From Bradysia coprophila (Eukaryota; Arthropoda; Insecta; Diptera; Sciaridae), in assembly GCF_014529535.1 (NCBI RefSeq), contig NW_023503509.1:558001-622000 (forward strand): a stretch of 64,000 nt of DNA, given 5' to 3'. Below are positions 50,433-61,226 of this stretch, piece by piece. Position 1 is the stretch's first letter, and each line of letters starts with the position of its first letter. A model generated the notes under the pieces. It was given only the letters and a program-made list of their open reading frames with translations, was not told the origin of the DNA and did not search any database. Position numbers and translations under genes: made by a program.

Positions 50433-51866
50433 CTAGCAACCACCGAGACCTCTCACCTTCCTTGGTGCATAGAAGAGATTGTCGTTGGAAAGTTGAGGTA
50501 TCCCGATAATTTCCTTCACTGAGCGGCGGATCATAACGTCTAGACCTTTCGTCAAGTATCCAGGGACTTTCTTGATGGGCGCCGTTTGCAGAGGATAAAT
50601 AAGCGTCGGGAAAACGTATTGGTTTATCACATTGAGTTTTTGATCTGGTTTCAGCAGTGGCGATACCGACAGCTTTTCCAGATTCTTATACAGCCAGTGC
50701 CGGAACTGGCCCTATGGGAGTTCGGGCGATTCCCGAATGGCTTTTTCATTTTTGTATGGATAATGGGCAACGAAGGGCCTTTTGAACAATTTCTTCATAC
50801 AACGCCCGAAGGGCTTTTTTGAGCCAGGCCGGCACTGTATACAGCTCTTCAATGGTGGTGGTATTAAAGATACCAGAGCTCAGAGTTAAATGAACAGCCA
50901 AGATATTTATCCGGTCGTCAGCATTGATGCTTCGAATCACGCTTCCATCTGATAACTCCATTTCCTCCACGACTGTCATGCCATCCTTTATGGTTATAGC
51001 CTGACTTTTCGCCGGGTTCACACTCAACCCAATTTTTGCAAACAGCATTTGGACAAGGTCGATTGACCGAATGGCTGACTCGGTTGATTCTGATGTTATT
51101 GCCTGATCATCTGCAAAGCCGGACAAGCATAATGAATCGTATTCGTTGGACAGTTTGTAACCGTTGTTATCGGCGAATTGTGAGTCGCATATTTCCTGGT
51201 AAATGAAGTCAATTGCAATGTTGAACAGCATCGGAGATAATGGTGCGCCCTGGGGAACGCCGCATTTGATCGTGATCGGCCTTGTAGTTTCCTAACCAAT
51301 TGCAATTTCGACGCTATTATCCGTGAGTAGGTTCATAATCAGGTTGTGAAGATTTAGTGAGAGGGAGTGGCCGATCCGGTCAAAGGCTTTCGAGACGTCG
51401 AGAAACACCACCACGCAGTTCTTTTTGTTTTTCTTTGCATGTAATAGGCAAGCGTTGATCAGTTTTGTATTCACATGGCAGCCTGGAATACCGATGACGA
51501 ATCCTCGCTGGTTACAATTGATGCTAGCCTGGGATCGGAGGACAGAATCAAGTGCTCGTTCGATTATTCGTCTGAGGATTGAATAGATTGAAATTGGCCT
51601 CCAGTTCGTTAGCAGGTTCACGTCACCGTCTTTGTCAGACAGAATCACTCGTCCCTTTCGGAATCCAAGCGGAACGTATGAAATCTTCAGCATTACATTG
51701 CCAATCGATAAAATTGTTTTTGAAACGTTCAATTGGCGTATCGTTTTTGTTAGAATTCTGTCGGGGCCGGCTAAGGTATCTAGTTTCGTTCTCTTTAGTT
51801 GAATTCTTATGTCCTCCTCGCAGAGAAAGATGTCATCTTTGGCTTCATTTGGTGAGTATTGTATAG
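50433..51866 (-). pseudogene. Decayed R2-like non-LTR reverse transcriptase
   Basis: On the minus strand the frame shows LAGPDRILTKTIRQ, TNWRPISIYS, NQRGFV, VVFLDVSKAFDRIGHSL, CGVPQGAPLSPMLFNIAID and GFADDQAI, all reverse-transcriptase motifs in order. TAG at 51294-51292 interrupts this frame. A frameshift lies after about 50746, beyond which LYKNLEKLSVSPLL, VINQYVFPTLIYPLQ and LFYAPRKVRGLGG continue in another frame. The last motif resembles the post-RT region of R2-type elements. No endonuclease or N-terminal zinc fingers were found. It is clearly older than the element at 38.8-44.5 kb. Confidence 0.75.
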
Positions 51867-52728
51867 GTCATCGATAGTCTTTTAATCAATAATAATCTGC
51901 CACTAGGACTTGATTTTTTGGAGCTGATGATACAGTAGTTTACTCAACCAAACCTCGGTTACCGAGGATAAAATGCTTTATTATACAAGAGGACAGGCCG
52001 AGTGTTACAACAGACATTATGTGCCAGCACAACGCGTTTGGCCAGCAATTTGCACCGAGTTGCATGAAACATTTTTCACAACGAAGGTATTTAAAGTGCG
52101 CAGTATTCACACATTATGATGTTCAGAAATATCCCATTGAAATATAGCATCGTTTAGGAGAAATGTTGTTTCTCACTTATGCTGAAAGGATTTCTTAGTT
52201 AATTCGATTCCATCAGAACTCACATCCGGCTCGTGCTGGGAAGCTGTCTTTCGCCAAAAAAAGCCATTTAGCATGCGTTGGGAATGTAACTACCACAATC
52301 TTCAGAGTCTTCAATATTCATTTTGTCGTAATTTATACCCTCGACATGAAAAGTTGTGGACAATAGAGGGCAATTAGGCAATTTCGCGAGTTCTAGTCGG
52401 GTCAATAATCGTTCATTTCATTACAAAACTCGGTATAAACGGGAAAAGTCAAGTTTGCATGTGCTTAACGACTTCGGTTTCGCCTCGGACAACAAAACTT
52501 ATATGAAAACTGGACTTCTCAACTTTTTGTTGCTGGTTTTGTAATAGTTATTTACGTATCGGTTGTGGACAGTTGTAGATCTTAGGTACTTCTTAAAATG
52601 TAAATAAACTTATTCTGATTGAGTCCATTGTAAAATCGTATCAACTTTTTTTTTCTAAATGAAAATTTTTTCTCTTTAATCTTTCATCAACGCAAAGTGA
52701 TCATAGTAGATGGTTTGCAAATAAAGTA

Positions 52729-53656
52729 GAGGGATTCTTTTGAAAAACAGCTTACCGAAATCGGACGCATTTTCCAGTGGACTTTTTTATATGTGCCTAG
52801 AAAGGACTTCGACCCTAGAACCCAAAACCACTTTCAAATTCGAAGCTTTTGTGACTGGTTAAAGGTGATCAAAAACCGAAAACTTGCACTTTTCTTACTA
52901 AAATTTCTCCGGGTACACGAGCCGTACATGGTCTTGTGGGGTGTCATTAGAAAGGTAATCACATGTACTATTGAGCCGAATAGAGACTCATTGGTTATAA
53001 AATTAATCCACACTGAAATATGTGCAGTTGAAGTTTTCAACCGAAAACTTGCACTTTTCTTACCAATATTTGTCCAATTACACGAGCTGTATATGGTGGT
53101 GAGGGGTATCATTTGAAAGGTAATTTTATGTGCTTTTGGGCCAAATAGGGTCGTATGGGGTTTGGATGCATATGCGAGCGATGAAATATGAGAAGTTGAA
53201 ATGTTTAAGTGCCCATATTTCATCGCATATGCATCCAAACCCCATAAGACCCTATTTGGCCCAAAAGCACATAAAATTACCTTTCAAATGTACGGCTCGT
53301 GTAACTAGAGAAATATTGGTAAGAAAAGTGCAAGTTTTCTGTTGAAAACTTCAACTGCACATATTTCAGTGTGGATTAATTTTATAACCAATGAGTCTCT
53401 ATTTGGCTCAATAGTACATGTGATTACCTTTCTAATGACACCCCACAAGACCCTGTAAGCCGTACCTGGAGAAATTTTGGTAAGAAAAGTGCAAATTTTC
53501 GGCTTTCGATCACCTTTCACCAGCCATAAAAGCTTCGAAGAATTTTTTTGAGAGTGGTTTTGGCTTCTAGGGTCGAAGTCCTTTCTAGGTACCTATAAAA
53601 AGTTCCACTAGAAAACACGCCCGATTTCGGTAGGCTGTTTTTCAAAAGAATCCCTC
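52729..53656. mobile_element. Giant fold-back element, 928 bp, arms of about 460 bp
   Basis: The left end GAGGGATTCTTTTGAAAAAC is inverted at the right end as GTTTTTCAAAAGAATCCCTC. Similarity continues along both arms to a loop at about 53191-53213, flanked by GGATGCATATGCG and CGCATATGCATCC. Each arm also holds a direct duplication of period about 162 (blocks starting CGAAAACTTGCACTTTTCTT). All frames within it are short mirror images. This is a fold-back (FB-like) transposon or an inverted pair of one repeat. Confidence 0.8.
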
Positions 53657-54399
53657 GTACTATTATCTACCTAGGTGAAATAATAGCAGTGAAAAAGACT
53701 TCGGCTCATGCAATAACTCCCCAAGTGTCTAAATAAACATGTGGACAGAGGTGAATAATCTACTATTTTGCAATGAATAGAGACCACCCAGGTATGGTCT
53801 AATGTCACCTCGGAGGAAATAACGATTTTAAAAACGGATTCTAACGCACCCATCTTCCTGTTATTTTGACAAAAAGCGTTCAAGATAAATCAACAGATTT
53901 TGTAGAATCGGCCATTGCTATTTTGTATGAAATGGTTTTTTTGTAGTGTTTTACAGTTGTGTAAAGTTTCTGTATTCCCAACAGTAGTCAACATCTGCCA
54001 CTTCTAACGCAATTTTGTTTCTCTTTATTCATTGCACATCCACGTTAATGTATACGTTCTAACATTGGTAGTATAGTGCATGTGGAATATAACAAAGAAA
54101 ATTGGATTGTAAATGTTATTTTTCTCCAACAAACCAGGGAGGTGCGGTAATCATGGTTTGATAGCGAAATGAAACGTATTTCTGTGTAACAAAATAATTT
54201 GAGATAAAAAAGTCTTCGCAATTCGATTAATCTTTTCGAAGAAGAATTTCTATTTGAATCAAAAACGTACACTATATTGCACTTACCATACCAATTATTC
54301 ATTCAAAAATAATCACATTGATTTATTTTCATTTAAGTTCGCAAGAGTACACTGTGCAAACATTACATGGAATTGTTCTATGACTTTTTTGTAAACCAT

Positions 54400-54914
54400 G
54401 CTTGTTTCAAAAAATGAAACAAAACGAAACAAATCAAAATAAAACAAAACAAATCAAAACGAAACAAATCAAAACAAAACAAAACAAATCATGTTTCGGC
54501 CACTTGGCAACAAATTACAAGATCTGTTTTAAAGATTAATACATGGATTTCGATTATCACTCTTTCCAGGTAGCATCATTGAGATTGAACTTAGAGGTAA
54601 ACAAAGTAAAATTTTAAATTTTTTAATTTAAATTGCTTCGAAACAGCTAAAAACAAATTGTTTTTCCGTGGGAAATCTACGGAAAACAAATTTAATTTGT
54701 GCTGTTTCGCGACCTAATACTTACAATATTTTTATGTTTCACTTTGTTTACCTCTAAGTCCAATCATAATTAAGCTACCATAAAAGAATAATTAACGAAA
54801 TCCAAATATTAATCCTTAAAACAGATCTTGTAATTTGTTGCCAAGTGGCCGAAACATGTTTTGTTTTGTTTTGTTTTGATTTGTTTTGTTTTGTTTTGTT
54901 TCACTTTTTCGAAG
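54400..54914. mobile_element. Fold-back element with AAAAC/AAATC tandem ends
   Basis: The left arm starts GCTTGTTTCAAAAAATGAAA, then AAAACAAATC-type repeats, ATGTTTCGGCCACTTGGCAA and CAAATTACAAGATCTGTTTT. The right arm is the inverse through TTGCCAAGTGGCCGAAACAT and a GTTTT tandem run. An inner inverted pair, AGAGGTAAACAAAGT and ACTTTGTTTACCTCT, flanks the centre. Confidence 0.75.
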
Positions 54915-55270
54915 CAATGTTGGCAACTTACAATAAAAGATCTCACAGAATAATTTCGTGTGTATGAAAAGTCAATGCACACATGATTTCAACTTCTAGG
55001 ATTTGTATTAAAAAATCAACGTTGATGTGATCATTTTTGAATAAAGTTTCGTGAGTGCAGTGGTGTTATGTTTTCGTTCGAATAGAAACCATGTTTCGAA
55101 ATATGTGAACAATCTGCAAGACATTTTTTATCTCAATTATATATTGTTTTAGAGAAATGCTTTTCATTTTCTGTAAAACCACGATTCCCGCACCTCCGCA
55201 ATTTTCAAAGAACTTTGAGGAAATTGAGTCAATTGAATGTATTTATCTGAGAAATTTACATCTTTTTTGC

Positions 55271-55336
55271 ACAGGAAATTTGAAATCGAACATAAGACGA
55301 CACTAAAATTAATATCGAACGATTGGGTCACACTTC
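55271..55336 (-). repeat. Duplicated 3' flank of the F-box gene
   Basis: ACAGGAAATTTGAAATCGAA, then CACTAAAATTAATATC and GGGTCACACTT, align with about 31454-31520 just past the F-box stop codon (ACAGGAAATTTGAGATTGAA). Divergence is moderate. It marks a lost or moved duplicate; no F-box coding sequence survives next to it that I can see. Confidence 0.5.
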
Positions 55337-57270
55337 AAACCATCATTAAAATAATTCAAATTCATCAAATTTTGATTTAGTCCGCCTGATATGCAAGCTG
55401 TGGCCCAATAAGTGCTTTACGGTTTTTCGAAGATATCTCCGGACATTTAAACGTTACACTTGTAAGTGATACGTCAAATAAAAGGTATTTAGAATACCGA
55501 TAGACAAAAAAAAGTTTATGGAAATCGAATGACCGACTCGTGAGTTAGAGCCCTTGGTGTGAAACAGGCACAGGGCGGCAAGCAGTTTTAGCTTGTAGGT
55601 CGGCCACATTTGAACATATTTCGTCTGTTTTAGCTTTATTAGATAGGTATTGACCGTATTAATCAAGAAAAAAAAACGTTTTTGAAATTATATTCTCCGG
55701 AGCGTGAGCTAGGTCTCTTGGAGTGAGCTCTTATCTGGCTACTCGGCCGTACAGTGAACGTGGAGTATTTTGTCAATATCTCGAGTAAATTTTGACCGAA
55801 TTTCATGAATTTTTTTTTGTTTGAAAGGTATTAACGAATGTAAAGCGTCGGTAAAATTTCCGGTCTCCTAACAAAATGGCTGCCTGCAGCCATATTGGAT
55901 TTTAATAAAAGTGATATATCTTGGGAAAAATGGTACTTATAGAGTTTCTGTTAACATGGAAATAATTTGTTATGTGTGTGGAGTGTTTCTGGCATTCCAT
56001 ATATGGACATCTATATATATATATTCACCTATATTGAGCTATATACAGGCATATACAACTATATAATAGCATATTCATCTGTGAAAAGTTTATTTATAGG
56101 AAAATATAGGTAAATATAGCGGTATATAGCTGTTTAAATAGGAATTTATGAAAGTTGACTTCGTACGGGGCTGTCTATATTGCCTCCGGCAATTTATTTG
56201 TATATGATAACAAGGCAAAGAAAGATAATGTAAGTGATTTTAAAGGGCGAATAGCTTTTCAGTAGATAATGAAGTAAAAGAAATGAAGGGTTTCACAGTA
56301 AAGGCTTTTGATACGAATATTTGTTTCGTACGGGTCGGCGTTAGCTATGTTTTTTATCGAGTTTAGATACGTAAATTGTTTTGAGAGCAACGGCTCGTTG
56401 TAGCACTCTGTTCGATACTAGCCTCCAATTGTGCTCCACTGGATATACATGCAATGCCAATGCGTAAAGAATCGAACAAACGGTTTTACAATAGCAACAT
56501 AACAAGCAAATAAATGTTTTCGTTGTTTGTTCTTGTTTTGTTTTGCTAGATTGGTTATAAAGAAATGACGGAAATTCCGCGGGTTTATTAAACCTTTTTT
56601 CGTTCCACAGCACGGACCTGTTTACTATTTCAATATACAGTTACTATCATAACTGTCTCTTTTACGACGAATCGAATCTATAAAGCTGGAAATATAATCG
56701 GTCCAAAAACCCTTACATTGCTAGTGTGACGCAAGTTCTCCTACTTTTACTTACAAAACAACTGGTATCGCTAGATGTGACGCAAAATGCAAAAAAATTA
56801 CATTCAACAAAAAAGGGGAAAACCCATTACAAATGAAAGTATGAAAGCGTCTTAGCCTCCGGAAAATTTCTTTTCTCGATTTTTACTCAGAAACGGACTT
56901 GCGACACGGTGTCTTAACTAACGTGGAGGTGGCGCCATGATTAGAGGTCATCAGTTATCGGTTACAATATTTTTCGTCTCTGTACAGAGGCGCCGAATTG
57001 ACAATGGAAATAGAGATGAGCATAGATTTATGAACTTGTTAATTCAAATTTTTAAACTTTAACTTTTCAGACATTTCTCAATTCGCAGAGCCGGTACCGA
57101 TGTGAAAACATGAGTCTCGCTGTTTTGATACCTTTTCGTCGGTTTGTAATCAAATATCAATGATTCAGTTCGGTTTGTAATATCAACATTTTTCCACATC
57201 TCGCATAGAGTATTTTAGAGATAGATTTTAGTTACATAGGAACTCGGCGTCACTGTCTAACAAAAGAGAA

Positions 57271-59952
57271 ATGTTTCGATTCATTTTAAGTCAATTCACA
57301 CAGAGTTCTGAGAAACTTGTGATGAAAATGACAAAAATACGGTCTCGCCTCAACGGAATAAACTTCCGAACAGTCAATTTAGTCAGTTGTATTGGTGTGC
57401 TGGCCTTAGCTGTGACTCTATGTGAAATCAATGACGTGAATGGAATGGAGTGTGGAACGGTGCACGTAATCGGCGATCTGGTACGAGGTGGCAATGAAGC
57501 AATCAGAGGAGCCTGGCCCTTTGCCGTAGTACTGCAGCAGAGAAACAAAAACAAAATTTTGTGTGGCGGAACTTTGATTTCGAACAAACATGTCCTCACA
57601 GGTTGGTAAAAGCGATCAATGAGTGTGAGTTGTCGTTCTTACTACTGTCAGTTTAAATATGAAAAATATTCACATCACACAGCTGCACATTGCATCCAAG
57701 CGAAGCAGACATGGACAGAAGTTGCACCACAAGATTTGGTTGCGCATCTAGGGATGCACAATCTCACCGCATAGAATGAAGCCGATGAAAACGTCGTCCA
57801 CGCAAACATTACGAGTGTACATGTTCATCCCGATTGGGACCCGGAGGCCATCAAATTCGACGCTGACTTAGCCATTTTGGTGCTCAGTCACAACATTACC
57901 TTCACAAACTTCATTCGACCTGTGTGCATTCCTGGCGATTCTGTTCTTCACACGGAGAGCGGTGTCATGGACACGGAAGGAACAGTGGTCGGTTGGGGTT
58001 TGACCGATAACGGAACGCAAGCAGACGTTCCACGCCAAGCTTCCGTTCAAGCTTTAAACGACTCATTTTGCTATCAATCCGACCCCGCAATGGCCAGTTA
58101 TTCATCGAATCGCACGTTTTGTGGCGGTTTCGGTGATGGCAGTCCACAGTTTGGCGATTCGGGTACAGGATTTTATGTTCTGTCCGACAACGTTTGGGTG
58201 CAGTACGGTATCGTGTCAGCGATGCGCACGAATCGCACCGGGTTTGTCATTCGAAATTCGATGGCAGTCTACTCGAATGTGAAAGCCTTCAAACCGTGGA
58301 TTGTCGAAACGGTTCAGCAAACGGACGGTGAGGTAGGTGAATCAATGATGACAATCAAATTGAATTGTACGTTTGGATTCAACGAAGAGTCGCATTACGA
58401 ATGTTGGTTGAAGGATTTGGATGTCAGACGAGAAAATGTTTTCGTGAATGGAATCGGTGGCTCGCATTTTCATGGTAAATCGAACGACGATATTGAGTAT
58501 CTCCAGTTGGACAGTGGATCGATGACATATGTGCCGAATGGAATTGGGCGGATTTTCCGCAACCTGAACACATTGAAAATTGCGCCGAAGCTCGGTGCAA
58601 GGGTGATCAGGCGATCCCATTTTCGAAATATGAAGAATTTGGGTGAGCTGGACATTTTCGAAAACGACATCGAAACGCTCGACGCAGACCTTTTCTGGGA
58701 TCTGCCGAATTTGGAAGTATTCCATTTGGAGGGCAACAAGATAACGGAATTGCATGGCAGTACGTTTGAGAAAAATGAGAAACTCAAGTACATTGTGTTG
58801 AAATTGAATCTACGGCTAGAAGTCTTACCCGAAATCCTGTTCCAGAACAATTTGCTACTGGAGGAAGTTACGTTGCCTCGAAACAATTTACGGGCAATAC
58901 CAGAGCAAATGTTCGAAACTATTAGCAAACTCAAAATGGTCGATTTAGCGTTAAATATGCTGGAACATTTGCCCAAAGATTTGTTCAAAAACAATGTACA
59001 TCTGGAGTTTGTGGATGTAGGCGGAAATTTTTTGCAAACATTAGACGATACGATTTTCGAAACCTGCACCAAACTAACGAACGTTTATCTACACTCAAAC
59101 AGGTTGCAATTTTTGCCCGGCAATCTATTTAAAAACAACTTGTTTTTGGAGACCATCCTATTGAGTGACAACCGTTGGCGGTCTATCGCTGAGAATTTGT
59201 TCGAACATAACGCTCAGCTGCACATAGTTTTGCTTGCGTCGGCTTTGCTCACCGATCTGCCGCTCAATTTGTTTGTAAATAATTCACGATTGGAATTGGT
59301 CGATGTTAGTGAAAATTCCATTCGAACGATAGCAGCACCGATTTTCGAAAACAATGTACAACTGCTGCACATCAATTTATCGACAAATATGCTTGAAAAT
59401 CTGCCCTCACAATTATTCGAAAGGAATTTACTGCTGACGAGGATAGATGTCAGTCATAATTCCATTAAGCATTTGGACGAGCAAATTTTCGCGACCAATT
59501 CACAACTGGAAATGATCGCGCTATCGTCAAACCAATTGCAATCTCTACCCGGGAAAATATTTATATTATGTTATGTTATGTTATATAATTTGCTGCTGTC
59601 GACCATCGAATTAGGTCGAAATTCATTGGCAACACTGGACGTAGAAATTTTCGAAACGAATTTAAGGCTCGAACGGATATTTCTGAACAACAATCGGTTG
59701 GAGTCTCTATCCAGCAAATTGTTCAGCAAAAATTTATTGCTGAAAATCGTTGATTTCTCTGACAATTCGTTGGTGTCAATTGAATTTGACTTTACGAAAC
59801 TGAATCACATTCGACTAATTAGCTTTCAGAACAATGTTTGCATCAAGCGAACATTTGACATGCCGTACTTACACACTGAAAGTCTTAGGAATCTGATGGA
59901 ATTTCAAAACGTGCTACGGCAGAACTGTAGTAGCCCTTCGCGGTTACGGTGA
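57271..59952 (+). CDS. S1 serine protease fused to leucine-rich repeats, with in-frame TAG
   Basis: Exons are 57271-57601 and 57683-59952, joined in phase 1 inside the TAAHC motif (867 codons). A hydrophobic signal segment (LVSCIGVLALAVTLC) precedes CGTVHVIGDLVRGG. The protease shows TAAHC, DADLAILVL and FGDSGTGF, so the catalytic His, Asp and Ser are present. Position 189 is Ser and the Cys-191 equivalent is absent. TAG at 57772-57774 (codon 141) interrupts the protease where the paralogue has Glu. Readthrough is unproven, so the copy may be a young pseudogene. A cysteine module follows (LNCTFGF ... YECWLKDLDV), then about 17 LRRs of 24 residues. One LRR carries a TTATG microsatellite insertion near 59566-59580. 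The paralogue lies convergently at 61227-63853. The fused form suggests a secreted recognition protease; the function is inferred. A later methionine (codon 18) would place the signal closer to the N-terminus. Confidence 0.8.
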
Positions 59953-60081
59953 CAGATGCAGGAAATGGGAAAAATTGCATTACAAACCACAACACCGATC
60001 TGAAGAACGAAAATGTTGAATTTTAAATGTCCTCAAAAGATATTATTCTTATTAAATCATCCACCAAGAAACCGAATTTCC

Positions 60082-60087
60082 AATAAA
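60082..60087 (+). promoter_or_regulatory. Candidate polyadenylation signal of the plus-strand protease/LRR gene
   Basis: AATAAA, 130 bases after the stop codon at 59952. Confidence 0.45.
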
Positions 60088-60303
60088 TCATACTAAAGCG
60101 TTCAATTATTGCGTCTCTATTCTATTCATGGTATTTACTCGACTCTAATAGTTTGCGTTTGGACAAATATTTCCCTCAAATTTCTGAAGCGGCGACATCT
60201 ACTCATTTTCATAGCTACGATTTAACATAAAACTTTTTGATTCATCATTTCTCAAGTGGCTCCATCATGCTTTTCATTAATTGCAGGGTATTTTTGTTGG
60301 ATT

Positions 60304-60556
60304 CTACAGTCGAAGGCAGTCAATTTTCAGCGTAAATTTGCTTCAGCTGTTTTTCAGCTGATTCACACATACAATCAAAACTGGTTTTCCTTGTTTACCA
60401 ATACCAATTGTTCATCCGGTCGAAGCTGCTACATGCACGCGCATGATAGTGGTAAAACCGTATAAAGACGTATAAACGGTTGTGATTGTTTGTATGGATC
60501 AGCTGAAAAACAGCTGAAGTTAATTTATGCTGAAAATTGACTGCCTTTGACTGTAG
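60304..60556. repeat. Fold-back repeat with arms of about 74 bp
   Basis: CTACAGTCGAAGGCAGTCAA and TTTTCAGC ... CAGCTGTTTTTCAGCTGA are inverted at the right end, finishing TTGACTGCCTTTGACTGTAG. The loop is about 100 bases and has no coding frame. Confidence 0.75.
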
Positions 60557-60923
60557 CGACGTTTCTAAATGAATAAAACTCTGTTCTGTCTTCGTTGTAT
60601 TTCGGTCATTGTTTTGTTTAGGCCCTTATTCAGGCTTCATAAAACTAAATTAAATCAGAATTTTCTTCTAAGCACTTGTTTACAAAACAATCAAACATAT
60701 TCGTCATCTACTTACCGATTAAAAACATTTCGTGTGCATCCACTTTATTATTTAGATCATATTCAAACGCACCGTGAAAGGTTTTGTATGATCACGTTAC
60801 GCAGTCTGCCATTTTTTCATTGGGACAGGGACGCAAAAAAATGTTTTCATACCTAGGACCCGGAAAGTGCGACTTCGACGCACTTTTTCTCCGTCCAATA
60901 TGAAAAATACTATTCGTAACCAC

Positions 60924-61015
60924 GGACTAAAAGTCTTTTTTAGCGTATTCGATTCCAGACCTCTCCTTCGGCTCTCTCTGGAAACTTCTCACACGCTAAA
61001 AAAGACTTTTAGTCC
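60924..61015. repeat. Palindromic element with perfect 23-bp inverted repeats
   Basis: GGACTAAAAGTCTTTTTTAG plus CGT at 60924 is exactly inverted at 60993-61015. Inside, CCAGACCTC and the CTCTCTGG side form a second hairpin around CTTCGGCTC. Confidence 0.75.
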
Positions 61016-61156
61016 TAGGTACGAAATGTACTATTACTTCCTTCTGGTGCAAAATTTCAACTCTAAAAGACATATAATATAACATAATGAAAAACATTTA
61101 TTATTTTGTTTGTTGACACACTACGACGCATCGCATTGCAATTTCGAAATTTTGTT

Positions 61157-61170
61157 TTTATTTTTTTATT
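61157..61170 (-). promoter_or_regulatory. Candidate polyadenylation signals of the minus-strand protease/LRR gene
   Basis: Two AATAAA hexamers on the minus strand (61170-61165 and 61162-61157), about 60-70 bases past the stop codon. Confidence 0.5.
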
Positions 61171-61226
61171 TTAGTGAAATCGAAATCGAAAGTTGGGTTA
61201 TGTACCGCAATTGTCAGCAGTAAACT

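Larger units (their letters stand above)
51867..57270. other. Repeat-rich interval upstream of the protease/LRR gene
   Basis: No intact gene. The block contains a CGAGGCGAAGCCGAGG-family copy (about 52420-52560), the large palindrome, the AAAAC fold-back, the duplicated F-box flank at 55271, TA-rich low complexity around 55980-56150, and AT-rich DNA. Short frames are unsupported or arise from palindrome arms. Confidence 0.5.
59953..61226. other. Convergent intergenic region between the two protease/LRR genes
   Basis: Short 3' UTRs enter from both sides. Two fold-back repeats (60304-60556 and 60924-61015) occupy much of the gap. No gene is recognised. Confidence 0.6.

Noticed and set aside
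52793..53520. Frames of 107, 134 and 71 codons
   Set aside because: They lie in the arms of the large palindrome and repeat each other as mirror images.
58342..59072. Minus-strand frames of 137 and 200 codons
   Set aside because: Antisense shadows of the LRR array, whose regular codon pattern keeps other frames open.
57877..59952. Separate gene starting at the methionine at 57877
   Set aside because: The upstream sequence in the same frame encodes the rest of the protease domain, including the exon junction at AAHC; the methionine is internal.
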